Source: Gracilimonas sp040904925 (GTDB lineage Bacteria; Bacteroidota; Rhodothermia; Balneolales; Balneolaceae). Taken from it: a stretch of DNA of 64,000 nucleotides. The stretch is from the NCBI GenBank assembly GCA_040904925.1, contig JBBDSP010000025.1:62001-126000 (forward strand). Reading direction: 5' to 3'. Below the pieces are notes generated by a model that did no database searches, was not told the DNA's origin, and saw nothing but the letters and a program-made list of their open reading frames with translations. The position numbers were made by a program, and so were the translations under genes. Of the stretch, positions 1-9,016 are shown in pieces (the first letter of the stretch is position 1; the number at the start of each line of letters is the position of its first letter).

Positions 1-902
1 GTAAAATAATCCATGCTTATGGTACCAACCTGAGGAAAAAGTTCTCCTGAGATCTCCACATCAAAGCTATTTGTCAAATTACGGAAGATACCGTCTGAAT
101 AGCCAACAGGAACCACGCCTAACCATCCGTCTTTCGGGGTAGTCCAGCGGCTTCCATATCCCACCATATCTCCTTTTTTCAGCTTTTTAACCTGTACCAA
201 TTCTGATTTCCATTCCACCACAGGTTCCAGATCCGGGATCTCATCCTTACCCGGAGCATAACCATACAAACAGACACCGGGGCGAACGGCATCAAACAAA
301 ACTCCCTGATCATGGTAATAAAAAATAGCTCCGCTGTTCGCAGTGTGCGTCATTAATTCCTCAGGGAACTGAGCTCTGATCATCTTAAAAGCTTTCAGCT
401 GCTTAGCCACCCTGGGATGATCATCCTCATCAGAATTTGCGAAATGAGTGTAGATTCCGGTGTAATCCAGATCACATGCCTGCATTTTGATTAAAGCTTC
501 AGAAACATCTTCCGGTAACATCCCCAAACGAAACATCCCGGTATCGAAGTGAAGGTGAGCTTTAGTACCGTTTTCAAGTCTTTCAAATACGGAAAGATCG
601 GAAATACTGGCCGTGATATCGTGCTTAAGAAATAGCTTCTCCTCTCCTTTTGGTGGTATTTCAAAAACCAAGATCGGGTTGGTGATACCGTGTTTCCTGA
701 GCCTTACTGCTTCATCCAGCTTCGCAGTGCAAAACCATTCCACTTTGTCTTTCAGATAATCAGCAACCGGTAACATGCCGTGCCCATAGGCTTCATCTTT
801 CACCACAGCCATTCGCTGCACCGCCGACCCGATTCGGTTATTCACAGCTTTTAAATTATTCCCAATTTTTGAGAGATGGACATACAGAGTTGAACTCAAC
901 AT
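1..902 (-). CDS. alr: Alanine racemase (partial, C-terminus off the window)
   Basis: This is the N-terminal ~300 residues of alanine racemase, the cytoplasmic PLP enzyme that makes D-alanine for peptidoglycan. The frame opens with ATG at 902 and stays open to the window edge, so the distal end lies outside. The PLP-lysine segment VVKDEAYGHG sits at about residues 33-42 (Lys35). Further family landmarks are HFDTGMFRLG, YTHFANSDE, RPGVCLYGYAPG and the second-domain catalytic tyrosine segment VGYGSRW. The family consensus at the lysine is VVKANAYGHG; here Ala-Asn is replaced by Asp-Glu, an uncommon variant. The start lies 5 bp beyond the stop end of the CrtI-like gene upstream on the same strand, so the two may be cotranscribed. 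The family call is secure. Confidence 0.93.
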   Translation of the reverse strand, partial: MLSSTLYVHLSKIGNNLKAVNNRIGSAVQRMAVVKDEAYGHGMLPVADYLKDKVEWFCTAKLDEAVRLRKHGITNPILVFEIPPKGEEKLFLKHDITASISDLSVFERLENGTKAHLHFDTGMFRLGMLPEDVSEALIKMQACDLDYTGIYTHFANSDEDDHPRVAKQLKAFKMIRAQFPEELMTHTANSGAIFYYHDQGVLFDAVRPGVCLYGYAPGKDEIPDLEPVVEWKSELVQVKKLKKGDMVGYGSRWTTPKDGWLGVVPVGYSDGIFRNLTNSFDVEISGELFPQVGTISMDYF

Positions 903-906
903 TACC

Positions 907-2511
907 TCAGCTAAATGAAAAGATTCTTTTTTTATTTTTCTTCAGGATGACCTGCGCTGCATTGTAACCTGCAGCACCAAAAACTCCTCCACCCGGATGA
1001 CAAGAGGCGCTCGCCAAATATAGATTTTTAATAGGAGTTTCGTATTGGCTCATTTCAGGGATGGGCCGAAACATAAACATCTGATCAAAACTCATTTCAA
1101 CATGCATCACATTCCCACGTAAAAGTCCGTGTTTGCGTTCAATATCCAGCGGTGATTGAATGTACCAGTCAATGAGTTTGTCCTTCATATTCGGGGCATA
1201 ATCCGTTACCACATCATAGATCTTTTGAGCCTCGCGTTCTCGAATATCATCCCACTTCAAGCCGTTAGCCAGTTCATAGGGATGCCACTGTGCCCAGGAA
1301 AATAAGGTGTGTTTACCATCCTTAGCTACATCAGGATCTATTTTAGAGAACGTCATACAAAGAACAGCAGGTTTTTCCGGCGGAAGCTTTTTGGTGTAAT
1401 CACCGATCGCATTATTCATGTATTGTACGGATGGAGCAAGCAGTTGAATTCCATTGTGAATGTCAGGATCGCCGGGAGCAGCATTATACTCAGGAAGTTC
1501 TTCAACCGCACATCGTATCACCATTCCAAATCCGTTACCGACGTTGATGTTTTCCACCTTAGTAAACATCGAATCATCCAAATGTTCCCGCCCAACCATT
1601 TTCATCATGGTAGTTTGCACGTGGGCATTTGATACAATAGTCCTGGCTCTGAACTCTTCTCCTTCTTCCGTTTGAACTCCGATCGCCTTTCCGTTCTCGA
1701 TCAGTATTTTTTTTATGGGATGATCTGCCCGGACTTCTCCACCGTGAGCCTCGATCATATTCTTCATAGCCTGAGTGAGCATCCCGCTTCCTCCTTTGGG
1801 ATGCTTTGCCCCGCTTTCGTGCAACATCGACTGCCAGCCGGCAAAATCTCCCGTAGCAGAGTGATCCGGTAACGGACCTGATTGTGCCGCAAACCATAGA
1901 ATAGCCGCTTTCATATAGGGACTATCGAAAGCATCATCCACGACTTTTCCATAACTGGATAGTATTTTTTGAAGTCCCGATTGCTGCTCCCCTTTTTTGA
2001 ACATAGAGCCGTCACGGATCTGAGCTTTCGTCATTTCAGCAAAGATATTACCGGCTGAAGGCTTGGTCATAAAAGCTTTCAACACGCTCTTGTTGATCTT
2101 GCCCCAGAAGTCGATAAATTCCTGATAATTCTTTACATCTTCGGGAGCCACTTTAGAGATCGACTCCAGCGTTCGCTCCACATCTTTCCAGAAATGAATA
2201 ACTCCTTTTCCCGTATGCACCGGATACGACATGATCGGATCCATATCAATATACTCCAGGCCATGCTTCTCCAGTTCAAGTTCTTCAATGATCCCGGTTT
2301 GATGGATCATGATATGAACCGAGGACCCCACATCCATTCTGAAGCCATTGGGATTCTCTTCGGACTCAAACATAGTTTCTGTGCGAACGGCTCCGCCAAT
2401 GGTGGTGTCGCGCTCAAGAACTAAAACCTGATATCCGCTTTTTGCGAGGTAGCAAGCAGTGACCAAGCCATTATGGCCCGAACCAATGATAATAGCGTCG
2501 TAATTTTTCAT
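907..2511 (-). CDS. CrtI/PYROXD2-like FAD-dependent oxidoreductase
   Basis: A protein of about 534 residues of the phytoene desaturase-like FAD/NAD(P) oxidoreductase family, closest in style to the PYROXD2 branch and not to a canonical carotenoid desaturase. The N-terminal dinucleotide fold DAIIIGSGHNGLVTA (GxGxxG) is followed by an ERD-type ribose-binding acidic residue and the GGAVRTE loop. The C-terminus has the typical PGGGVFGAAGYNAA FAD-contact segment. I chose the ATG at 2511 over the in-frame TTG at 2520 because MKNYDAIIIG is the normal N-terminus; no clear Shine-Dalgarno is visible at either. There is no signal peptide, so the protein is cytoplasmic or membrane-associated. The substrate cannot be read from sequence, and no other carotenoid genes are adjacent. 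alr follows 4 bp downstream. Confidence 0.85.
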   Translation of the reverse strand: MKNYDAIIIGSGHNGLVTACYLAKSGYQVLVLERDTTIGGAVRTETMFESEENPNGFRMDVGSSVHIMIHQTGIIEELELEKHGLEYIDMDPIMSYPVHTGKGVIHFWKDVERTLESISKVAPEDVKNYQEFIDFWGKINKSVLKAFMTKPSAGNIFAEMTKAQIRDGSMFKKGEQQSGLQKILSSYGKVVDDAFDSPYMKAAILWFAAQSGPLPDHSATGDFAGWQSMLHESGAKHPKGGSGMLTQAMKNMIEAHGGEVRADHPIKKILIENGKAIGVQTEEGEEFRARTIVSNAHVQTTMMKMVGREHLDDSMFTKVENINVGNGFGMVIRCAVEELPEYNAAPGDPDIHNGIQLLAPSVQYMNNAIGDYTKKLPPEKPAVLCMTFSKIDPDVAKDGKHTLFSWAQWHPYELANGLKWDDIREREAQKIYDVVTDYAPNMKDKLIDWYIQSPLDIERKHGLLRGNVMHVEMSFDQMFMFRPIPEMSQYETPIKNLYLASASCHPGGGVFGAAGYNAAQVILKKNKKRIFSFS

Positions 2512-2597
2512 AGATAACAAAGATAAAATGAATTGCCTGAAAGCAAAGAATTATTAAGTTAAGGCAACGAGAAATTTATTCCATTAATTCAGTTTAT

Positions 2598-3446
2598 ATG
2601 AAAGTTGGCCGTTTTGAGATAGAACAACTTAGTGAAGGTATTTTTGAAGTATTCCGGGATGGGATCATTCAAAAAACAGATGCTTCTGCTATTACGGCCA
2701 GAAAGCAGGAACCATTGGTGAGATCTTCATCTACTCCGATCGGCATTAATCCCATTCTTATTAAGGATGGGAAACATAATGTGTTACTGGATACCGGTTT
2801 GGGATGGGGATTGGATCAAAGCAGTCGCTATTCCAACACTTCAAATCTGCTTACAAACCTTGACATATTCGGCCTTACACCGGCTGATATCACTCATGTA
2901 GTACTGAGTCACTTACATTTCGATCACTCGGCAGGTTCCACTTTTGTGGATCAAAATATCTCTACCCAGCCCACTATGACCTATGCCAATTATTTCATTC
3001 AGAAAAAGGAATGGTACTATGCCCTTGAGCAGAATGATTTGAAGAAAGAAATGCCCGGAGCCGGTTACAATCTCGATGAATTATATAAGCTGGCGGCTGT
3101 AGATAAATTTGTTATGATCACTGACACTTCTTTTGAACTGCTTCCGGGAATCGAACTCATTCGAACGGGCGGACATACACCGGGGCATCAGATCGTAAAA
3201 ATTCAGGACGGTGGAGAAACCGCCTATTTCCTGGGCGACCTGATTCCTTCCGAGCATCATTTAAACCATTATGCCATGCGGCAGCTGGATGTTGATCCGG
3301 TTCAATCCAAAAAAGCTAAAACCCTGATCTTGCGGCAGGCTTTAAAAGAAGAAGCCCTGATGCTTTTCTACCACTCTATTCATGCAAAAGCCGGAAAACT
3401 GGAACAAAATAAAGACAAGAAATTTGTTTTGAGAGACGTCCATTAA
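2598..3446 (+). CDS. Metallo-beta-lactamase-fold hydrolase
   Basis: A 282-residue metallo-beta-lactamase superfamily protein. The metal motif HLHFDHSAG (HxHxDH) lies near residue 110. The downstream ligands are in GGHTPGHQ and FLGDLIPSEHH, and the N-terminal strand VLLDTGLGWG is typical of lactonase/glyoxalase-II-like members. No signal peptide is visible, so it is probably cytoplasmic. It is divergent from the CrtI-like gene, separated by an 86-bp spacer that should hold both promoters. The actual substrate (lactone, thioester or phosphoester) is not deducible. The family is sure, the function open. Confidence 0.85.
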   Translation: MKVGRFEIEQLSEGIFEVFRDGIIQKTDASAITARKQEPLVRSSSTPIGINPILIKDGKHNVLLDTGLGWGLDQSSRYSNTSNLLTNLDIFGLTPADITHVVLSHLHFDHSAGSTFVDQNISTQPTMTYANYFIQKKEWYYALEQNDLKKEMPGAGYNLDELYKLAAVDKFVMITDTSFELLPGIELIRTGGHTPGHQIVKIQDGGETAYFLGDLIPSEHHLNHYAMRQLDVDPVQSKKAKTLILRQALKEEALMLFYHSIHAKAGKLEQNKDKKFVLRDVH

Positions 3447-3561
3447 TTAGTGCCAGCCATAGCATTAATTGCCTATTTATTTTGCAATATTTGATGAATA
3501 TCGTGCTCGTTAATTAATATCATTTGCTAAAAATTTATCAGAGCTGTGCCACTGAATTTTT

Positions 3562-5967
3562 ATGAAAAAATATCTGCTACTATTTTCACTTTTATTTTTG
3601 CCCATCATCGCATTTTCTCAAACCCTGACTGTAAAAGATGCTACTACTCAGGAACCGATTCCGGTAGTTACCCTAAGCAGTTCTGAACCAACGGTCTTCA
3701 CCACTACAGATGAAAATGGGAAAGCCGAAGTTGACCGATTCAGAAATGCTGATGCTATAGAGATCAGAATTCTCGGTTATCAAACTTTGGTGAGAAGTTA
3801 TGCAGAATTAGAGTCGACCGGATTTGAGATCTTCCTGGAACCTGTTGCCTTTGATATGAGCGATATGGTTATTTCAGCAACCCGGTGGAGCCAAAGTTCT
3901 GAAAATATCCCCTCCCAGATAGCATCGGTTACAAGTGAAACGGTACGACTCCAAAACCCACAAACGGCTGCAGATCTTTTAAACCTTTCCGGGAAAGTGT
4001 TTATCCAGAAAAGCCAGCAAGGTGGCGGAAGCCCCATGATCCGGGGTTTTGCAACCAATCGGTTGCTGTACACCATAGACGGAGTTCGAATGAATACTGC
4101 GATTTTCCGCGGAGGAAATATTCAAAATGTGATCTCACTTGATCCGTATGCAATTGAAAACACAGAAGTATTATTCGGTCCGGGTTCCGTTATTTATGGA
4201 AGTGATGCCATTGGCGGGGTAATGACTTTTCAAACACTCACTCCCGAATTTTCATCCGATGAAGAACTTGAGATTTCAGGGAATGCAGCGCTGCGATACT
4301 CTTCAGCCAACAGCGAACAAACCGGCCATATTGATCTCAATGTTGGAGGAAAGAAATGGGCTTTTGTGAGCAGCATCAGTTCATATGATTATGGTCACCT
4401 GAAACAGGGAAGTAACGGCCCGGATGACTATGTGAAATCATTTCATGTTGAGCCGCAGGCCGGTAATGATGAAGTCATTATTCAGGATGATCCCCTGATC
4501 CAGAACCCAACAGCCTATTCACAGATCAATGCGATGCAGAAGGTTCGGTTCAAACCAAATAACAACTGGGAATTAAACTACGGGCTTCATTACTCAGAAA
4601 CTTCCCCCTATGGGCGCTATGATCGCCACAACCGAACCCGAAATGACCAGCCGCGTTACGGCGAATGGAATTATGGTCCCCAAAAGTGGATGATGAACCA
4701 CCTGAAAACAGATTATATCAGGGAAGCCGCACTATTCGATAATATGACTATAAGCCTGGCCCATCAGTTTTTTGAAGAGAGTCGTATCAGCCGGGATTTT
4801 AACAGCAGCAGCAGAGAACGCCGAATTGAAAATGTGGATGCTTACTCAGCGAATATTGATTTCCTGAAATTAACAGGTACCAATAACACGCTTTATTATG
4901 GATTTGAGTATGTGCTCAATGAAGTAAATTCAACCGGGATTAATGAAGAGATCATTACAGCAGATCAGCAACCCGGCCCGGCCCGATATCCTGATGCAAG
5001 CTGGCAATCGATCGCCGCTTATGTAAATGATGAATTCGAGGTTTCTGATCAGTTTACGCTGCAGGCCGGACTCCGGTATAATCATATCATTATTGCAGCC
5101 GACTTTGAAACGGACTTCTATCCCCTCCCTTTTGAGGATGCGAATGTCAGCAATGGTTCTTTAACAGGAAGTCTGGGCGGAGTATATCGCCCTTCAGATA
5201 GCTGGATCATAAGCACTAACCTGGCCACCGCTTTCCGTGCTCCCAACGTAGATGACATCGGCAAGATCTTTGATTCTGAACCCGGATCTGTAGTAGTCCC
5301 AAATCCTGACCTAAAGCCTGAGTATGCCTATAACGCAGACCTGGGAATTGCACATACCTTCAGTGACTTTATGAAAATTGATGTGACCGGTTATTACACC
5401 ATCCTTGAAAATGCCATGGTCCGAAGAGACTTTACGCTAAATGGCTTAGACAGTTTGATGTATGACGGAGAACTCAGTAAAATTGAAGCCCTCCAAAATG
5501 CCGCTTCAGCCAATGTTTATGGCGTTCAGGCCGGTGTTGAAATGAACCTGAGTCAAGATCTGAAATTCAATTCTGATATCAATTTCCAGAAAGGAGAAGA
5601 AGAACTGGACGATGGCTCGACAAGTCCTTCCCGCCATGCGGCCCCATGGTTTGGGGTAACCCGTCTTATGTATGAGAAAGAATCCTTAAACCTTGAGTTG
5701 AATTCATATTATCAGGGGGCTAAAAGTCACAGTCAGTTAGCCGTGAGTGAGCAGGGGAAAACCGAGATCTATGCACTCGATGAAAACGGCAACACCTATG
5801 CTCCAACATGGTACACGTTGAACTTTAAAGCCTTGTATCAATTTAACTCAAACTATACGTTGACGGCAGGATTAGAGAATATCACAGATCAGAGATATCG
5901 GCCATACAGCTCCGGGATTTCAGCACCGGGAAGGAATTTCATACTTTCTCTTCAGGTTAGTATTTAA
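3562..5967 (+). CDS. TonB-dependent outer-membrane receptor (heme/hemoglobin type)
   Basis: An 801-residue TonB-dependent receptor. Residues 1-20 are a signal peptide ending in AFSQ. A carboxypeptidase-regulatory-like domain follows (about 21-110), then a plug domain (about 118-225) and a 22-strand-type barrel to a C-terminal aromatic-free LSLQVSI. The plug segments PMIRGFATNRLLYTIDGVRM and NTAIFRGGN resemble the heme/hemoglobin receptor branch, where the latter segment is characteristic, so heme or an iron complex is the best substrate guess. The gene stands alone: no hemophore, tonB or Fur gene is adjacent, and a strong intrinsic terminator follows. Family certain, ligand inferred. Confidence 0.9.
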   Translation: MKKYLLLFSLLFLPIIAFSQTLTVKDATTQEPIPVVTLSSSEPTVFTTTDENGKAEVDRFRNADAIEIRILGYQTLVRSYAELESTGFEIFLEPVAFDMSDMVISATRWSQSSENIPSQIASVTSETVRLQNPQTAADLLNLSGKVFIQKSQQGGGSPMIRGFATNRLLYTIDGVRMNTAIFRGGNIQNVISLDPYAIENTEVLFGPGSVIYGSDAIGGVMTFQTLTPEFSSDEELEISGNAALRYSSANSEQTGHIDLNVGGKKWAFVSSISSYDYGHLKQGSNGPDDYVKSFHVEPQAGNDEVIIQDDPLIQNPTAYSQINAMQKVRFKPNNNWELNYGLHYSETSPYGRYDRHNRTRNDQPRYGEWNYGPQKWMMNHLKTDYIREAALFDNMTISLAHQFFEESRISRDFNSSSRERRIENVDAYSANIDFLKLTGTNNTLYYGFEYVLNEVNSTGINEEIITADQQPGPARYPDASWQSIAAYVNDEFEVSDQFTLQAGLRYNHIIIAADFETDFYPLPFEDANVSNGSLTGSLGGVYRPSDSWIISTNLATAFRAPNVDDIGKIFDSEPGSVVVPNPDLKPEYAYNADLGIAHTFSDFMKIDVTGYYTILENAMVRRDFTLNGLDSLMYDGELSKIEALQNAASANVYGVQAGVEMNLSQDLKFNSDINFQKGEEELDDGSTSPSRHAAPWFGVTRLMYEKESLNLELNSYYQGAKSHSQLAVSEQGKTEIYALDENGNTYAPTWYTLNFKALYQFNSNYTLTAGLENITDQRYRPYSSGISAPGRNFILSLQVSI

Positions 5968-5986
5968 CATGAGTTTGAACTAAACC

Positions 5987-6012
5987 ACTCTGCACTGAAA
6001 GTGCAGAGTTTT
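5987..6012 (+). terminator. Intrinsic terminator of the TonB receptor gene
   Basis: A perfect 10-bp stem (ACTCTGCACT / AGTGCAGAGT) with a 3-nt loop is followed directly by a T run. It starts 20 bp after the receptor stop codon. Confidence 0.85.
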
Positions 6013-6070
6013 GGGTGGGGACTGAAATTCCCGGGTTCCTCACAGTATCGGTCATCCTGAAAATACCTTT

Positions 6071-6155
6071 GAAGGATCTTGCCTTTTGCGAAGCATCAGC
6101 GTTAATTCTTTGCAAATAAGGAGCCAGTGGAAAGTTTTTCCCCGATAAAGTCTCT
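6071..6155. repeat. Dispersed intergenic repeat, family D copy 1
   Basis: About 85 bp beginning GAAGGATCTTGCCTTTTGCG. It recurs with roughly 80% identity at 13768-13852. A degenerate relative of the opening block is seen around 52235-52300. Both clear copies lie in non-coding spacers; no reading frame is conserved between them. Confidence 0.7.
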
Positions 6156-6238
6156 TAAGTTGTCATACTTGTAGAAGTCAGATAATTATATATCGAACCC
6201 GCGTTATTTATCATTAAAACTAAAAACTGAATAGCTGA

Positions 6239-6475
6239 ATGAACGATCTTTTGAAGTCCTTTCCGGAGAGACATCCTTTTATCTTCAATGCCCTTACCGT
6301 AGGAATCCCTTCGCTGCTGATCTTTTCCCTGTTTGTGATGGTTGATCCCATTGGTTTTAAAAAGCTTGAACTTGCCAATCGCGTTATTGTTTACATAATG
6401 CTGGCATTGCTTTCTTTGTTTGCCGGCTTATTGGTCGGTGGGTTTTTCAGGTGGATATCTTCGCGTTATACCTGA
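6239..6475 (+). CDS. Small two-TM membrane protein, unrecognised
   Basis: A 78-residue protein with two predicted membrane helices (about residues 19-38 and 50-70), joined by a short loop containing a Lys pair, and a basic C-terminus (RWISSRYT). I do not recognise a family. It begins with ATG in a spacer otherwise filled by dispersed repeat sequence and ends 15 bp before the convergent end of the broken phosphatase gene. Its hydrophobic pattern and clean ends make it a plausible real gene, but there is no motif support. Confidence 0.55.
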   Translation: MNDLLKSFPERHPFIFNALTVGIPSLLIFSLFVMVDPIGFKKLELANRVIVYIMLALLSLFAGLLVGGFFRWISSRYT

Positions 6476-6490
6476 TGCAAATTGTAATAC

Positions 6491-7759
6491 CTAAGCTACT
6501 GTTAAATTCAGTTTAGAACGCTCAATTTTAATAAGCACCATGGTTAGATCATCATGCTGAGGTTCACTTCCGGCAAACTCATTTACCCTCGATTGGATTA
6601 ATGCTAAAGCTTCTTCCGCAGATTGAATTTCTGCCGTCTCATAGAAGGCGTCCGCCAGACGGAAATCACCAAATTGCTTCCGGTTTTGATCCATCGCTTC
6701 GTTGATGCCATCAGTGTAAATTAAAAGCTGATCATTCAATTTCAACGGAATGGATTCACTGGTATAGTTTACATGCTTCGTAATCCCAAGAGGCAGACGA
6801 GGCCCCTCAGCTTTCAGTTCAATAATTTTACCGTCGCGTAAAAGCAGTGGTGGCATCTGGCCGGCATTTGTGAAGGTGAATTGCATCTTCTTCGTGTCCA
6901 GAATGCCGAAAAAAAGGGCTGTAAACATTCTTCGGTCGGTTTTTCTGTAGAGCGGGCCATTGATGCGGGTCAGCATTTTGTCTGATGCAAGTTTCCGGGT
7001 TGCCTCTGCATGAAGCATTCCGCTCACCATAACCGCCGTCATCGCCGCTTTCAATCCTTTTCCGCTTACATCTGCTACCGTGAAGGCCAGTTCAGTATCG
7101 TTGTCGTTATTTTAAAAATAGGCGAAATAATCGCCGCCCACTTCAGTGGCCGGCAGGCAGATTCCGGTGATGTCCACCCCTAAAATATCTGGTGCTTTTG
7201 ATGGCATTATTCCCATCTGCATTTCGCGGGCGGTTTCTAACTCTCCGCGCAACCGTTCACGCTCAAGGTGTATGCGGTAACTCTCCTTCAGATTTAATCG
7301 CATGGTATAATAGGAGACGGCGAAAATACCGATGATCCCTATGGCTACAAAAACTCCCAGCCAGTAGATCAATGACTCGGAAAGGATAAAATTGATGCTT
7401 TTATCGGGAAACATGAAGCTATGTGCGTAATCTGCGAACCACTGCATATTGAACATCCCAACTGAGAAGCCAATAAATGCGAAAACAAGACCGGTTGCTT
7501 CCTGAATAATCCTGTTTGCTGATTTCAGGCGATCCCAGAACAGGGTTCGGTAAACAGCTACCAGGATTAGAATATGCAAAAAGACAAAATAGCTGTAGGC
7601 GAGATGAACAACGAGAAGCTTCAGGCTGCTGTCGGGGTCTTCAGGATAGGGTTGAGAGTTTATGAACCAGTTGACCAGCGCCAGTCCGGTCGCTATCAAA
7701 AACCATATCACCAGTTCTTTGGCCAGTGGAGTTTCTTTGATAAGGAAACGTCGGCTCAT
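6491..7759 (-). pseudogene. Membrane-anchored SpoIIE/RsbU-type PP2C phosphatase, interrupted by an in-frame stop
   Basis: A single 422-codon frame is broken by one TAA at 7112-7114. The upstream part (7759 down to 7112) has about four membrane helices, then a coiled-coil linker (LERERLRGELETAREMQMG) and the start of the phosphatase domain ending EVGGDYFAYF. After the stop the same frame continues NNDNDTELAFTVADVSGKG and runs to the family's C-terminal HDDLTMVLIK, so both metal-binding blocks (GGDY, VADVSGKG, DGINEA, HDDLT) are intact but separated. The intervening 19 codons preserve the frame exactly, so no indel is involved; one A-to-T change in a Lys codon (AAA) would explain it. The downstream part could restart only from TTG at 7054, which lacks the first metal aspartate. 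It may be a recent nonsense mutation, a sequence error, or a readthrough site. Such proteins normally dephosphorylate anti-sigma-factor antagonists; no partner is adjacent. Confidence 0.85.
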
Positions 7760-7889
7760 CTGCCTTTTTTGGGTTGGTAATTAATAGCTGGAATGATTCT
7801 AAAAGTGAGCTTTAATCACATTAAATTTAAAGTAATATCTTAAATAACTAAAATCACCTCAGTTAATAAGTACCCTGAACCATAAAGTT

Positions 7890-7960
7890 AACCTCGTTGC
7901 GGGCTCTGCCTCCATCTATACTAAATTACGGCTACACCGGTCATCTATTCCCCGAACCGC
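7890..7960. repeat. REP-like block plus copy of the RAYT 3' end
   Basis: The left part (ACCTCGTTGCGGGCTCTGCC) is a REP-like half element. The rest (7917-7960) matches about 43 of 50 bases of the segment at 9711-9760, which covers the last codons, stop and downstream flank of the RAYT gene. It directly abuts the last codons of the higA-like antitoxin. Confidence 0.7.
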
Positions 7961-7962
7961 TT

Positions 7963-8244
7963 TTACTGGATTTCGAGCTTTACTTTCTTACCTAACGCTT
8001 TCGCATATTTGGTAAGCGTAGAAAGCTTAATATCTTCAGCATGATTTTCCATTCGGGAAATGACTGATTTTGTCGTGTTCAGCTTTTCAGCAACATCAGC
8101 CTGAGTTGCCCCCATATTTTCCCGAGCCTGACGAAGAATTACTCCAATTTTAAAATTCAGATATCCTTCCTCAAAGTTCTCGGCAAACTCCGGGCTTTCC
8201 GCTTTCTTCTGATCGATAAAAATTTCTAAATCATCTTTACTCAT
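7963..8244 (-). CDS. HigA-like XRE-family antitoxin
   Basis: A 93-residue protein with a C-terminal helix-turn-helix of the Cro/CI (XRE) type, residues about 34-88 (ILRQARENMGATQADVAEKL then TTKSVISRMENH). The acidic N-terminal ~30 residues probably contact the toxin. Its ATG overlaps the end of the RelE/HigB-like toxin gene by 4 bp, the toxin-first order usual for HigBA, so the two are translationally coupled. It should neutralise the toxin and repress the operon. The gene's 3' end abuts a REP-like/RAYT-tail repeat. The family is confident; the HigA assignment rests on order and fold. Confidence 0.85.
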   Translation of the reverse strand: MSKDDLEIFIDQKKAESPEFAENFEEGYLNFKIGVILRQARENMGATQADVAEKLNTTKSVISRMENHAEDIKLSTLTKYAKALGKKVKLEIQ

Positions 8245-8591
8245 TGTTCTTTCCTCCGGTAATAATCACGTTTACGTTCTTCGGCCGTTTCAATTTCCTG
8301 TTTTGGAACCTTGTTTGTTTTCTTGGCAAACCCACTGGTCAATACAATCAGTTTTGGACCGTCAAAAAAACCCAATAACCGAAACGTATTGTTTCCAAGC
8401 GTTGCCCGAACTTCCCAAATATCATCAGTGCTTTTGAGCTTTTTTAAATGCTGTGTGGGAACTTGTTCTAAATCACGAACAACCCTGAGTGTCCAGGCAA
8501 CCTTTTTGGATTGCTTATCGGGAAGGCTTTGCAAGAAATCCTCCACCGGACAATTCCCGGTTCTTGTTCGGTAAAATTTAATAACGCGCAT
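8241..8591 (-). CDS. HigB/RelE-like (phage Gp49-type) toxin
   Basis: A 116-residue protein of the RelE/ParE superfamily, Gp49/HigB branch. It shows the family pattern of an N-terminal strand (RVIKFYRT), PVEDFLQSLPDK, a helix pair, then WEVRATLGNNTFRLLGFFDG and the core strand LIVLTSGFAKKTNKVPKQEI, where the basic residues expected for mRNA cleavage at the ribosome occur. The C-terminal tail is very basic (KRDYYRRKEQ). It is followed with a 4-bp overlap by an XRE antitoxin. The pair sits alone between repeat-rich spacers, in keeping with mobility. Confidence 0.85.
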   Translation of the reverse strand: MRVIKFYRTRTGNCPVEDFLQSLPDKQSKKVAWTLRVVRDLEQVPTQHLKKLKSTDDIWEVRATLGNNTFRLLGFFDGPKLIVLTSGFAKKTNKVPKQEIETAEERKRDYYRRKEQ

Positions 8592-8661
8592 ATTCTAAAG
8601 TTAGCATATATGCGAACATTGTCAAATGAAAGTTTTGCCAAGAAAAAGAAGGGGCAGTAAA

Positions 8662-8755
8662 TTTACCCTTGTTCCGCAGGCTTTGCCTTTTTGGAGGGTG
8701 AGGCAGAGCCTCTAAAGGGCATTGCGCGGAGCGGAGCCGCCGCAACGAGGATAAC
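8662..8755. repeat. REP/BIME-like element
   Basis: Two half-elements in inverted arrangement: ACCCTTGTTCCGCAGGCTTT on the left and, on the right, a segment with hairpins GAGGC-AGA-GCCTC and TTGCGCGGAGC...GCCGCCGCAA, ending CAACGAGGATAA. The right half recurs at 9554-9617 and 10353-10421, the left half at 8980-9004 and 9651-9677. Confidence 0.75.
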
Positions 8756-8794
8756 TATACTAAATTACCCCTGCAGCAGCACATAATATCTCCC

Positions 8795-8952
8795 AGCCCT
8801 AAACTCCGACCTCTTTTGTTTTCTCCTTCACCAAGGAGAAAGACGCGTTGATAAAACTCTAAGCTATAACTAATCATCTACACATTTATCAATATCAAAA
8901 AAATCCTCTCCTTGCGAAGGAGAGGATTTAGGTGAGGTCGAAGTATAGGGCT
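8795..8952. repeat. 158-bp element with 19-bp inverted ends
   Basis: The ends AGCCCTAAACTCCGACCTC (8795-8813) and its near-complement at 8934-8952 match at 17 of 19 positions. Internally there is a strong hairpin made of CCTCTCCTT and AAGGAGAGG around 8904-8926, plus a weaker TTTCTCCTT...AAGGAGAAA near 8819-8842. No open frame. It resembles a MITE or composite hairpin repeat. The gene-free stretch 8592-9016 consists of this, the REP-like element before it and a REP half-element at 8980-9004. Confidence 0.7.
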
Positions 8953-9016
8953 AATCACTTAGCACTGGCTTTTGATACTTTTACCCTCGTTCCGCGGGTC
9001 TGCCGAAAAAGCTAAG

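Noticed and set aside
1574..1897. Overlapping minus-strand frame inside the CrtI-like gene
   Set aside because: Shadow frame with biased Arg/Gly composition and no motif, as with the other frames lying within recognised genes.
907..2511. Canonical phytoene desaturase of a carotenoid cluster
   Set aside because: Sequence style is nearer the PYROXD2 branch, and no crtB, crtY or similar gene is nearby.
6491..7054. Independent phosphatase gene starting at 7054
   Set aside because: The frame is continuous with the upstream membrane part except for one TAA; the 7054 start is an internal TTG and would leave out the first metal-binding block.
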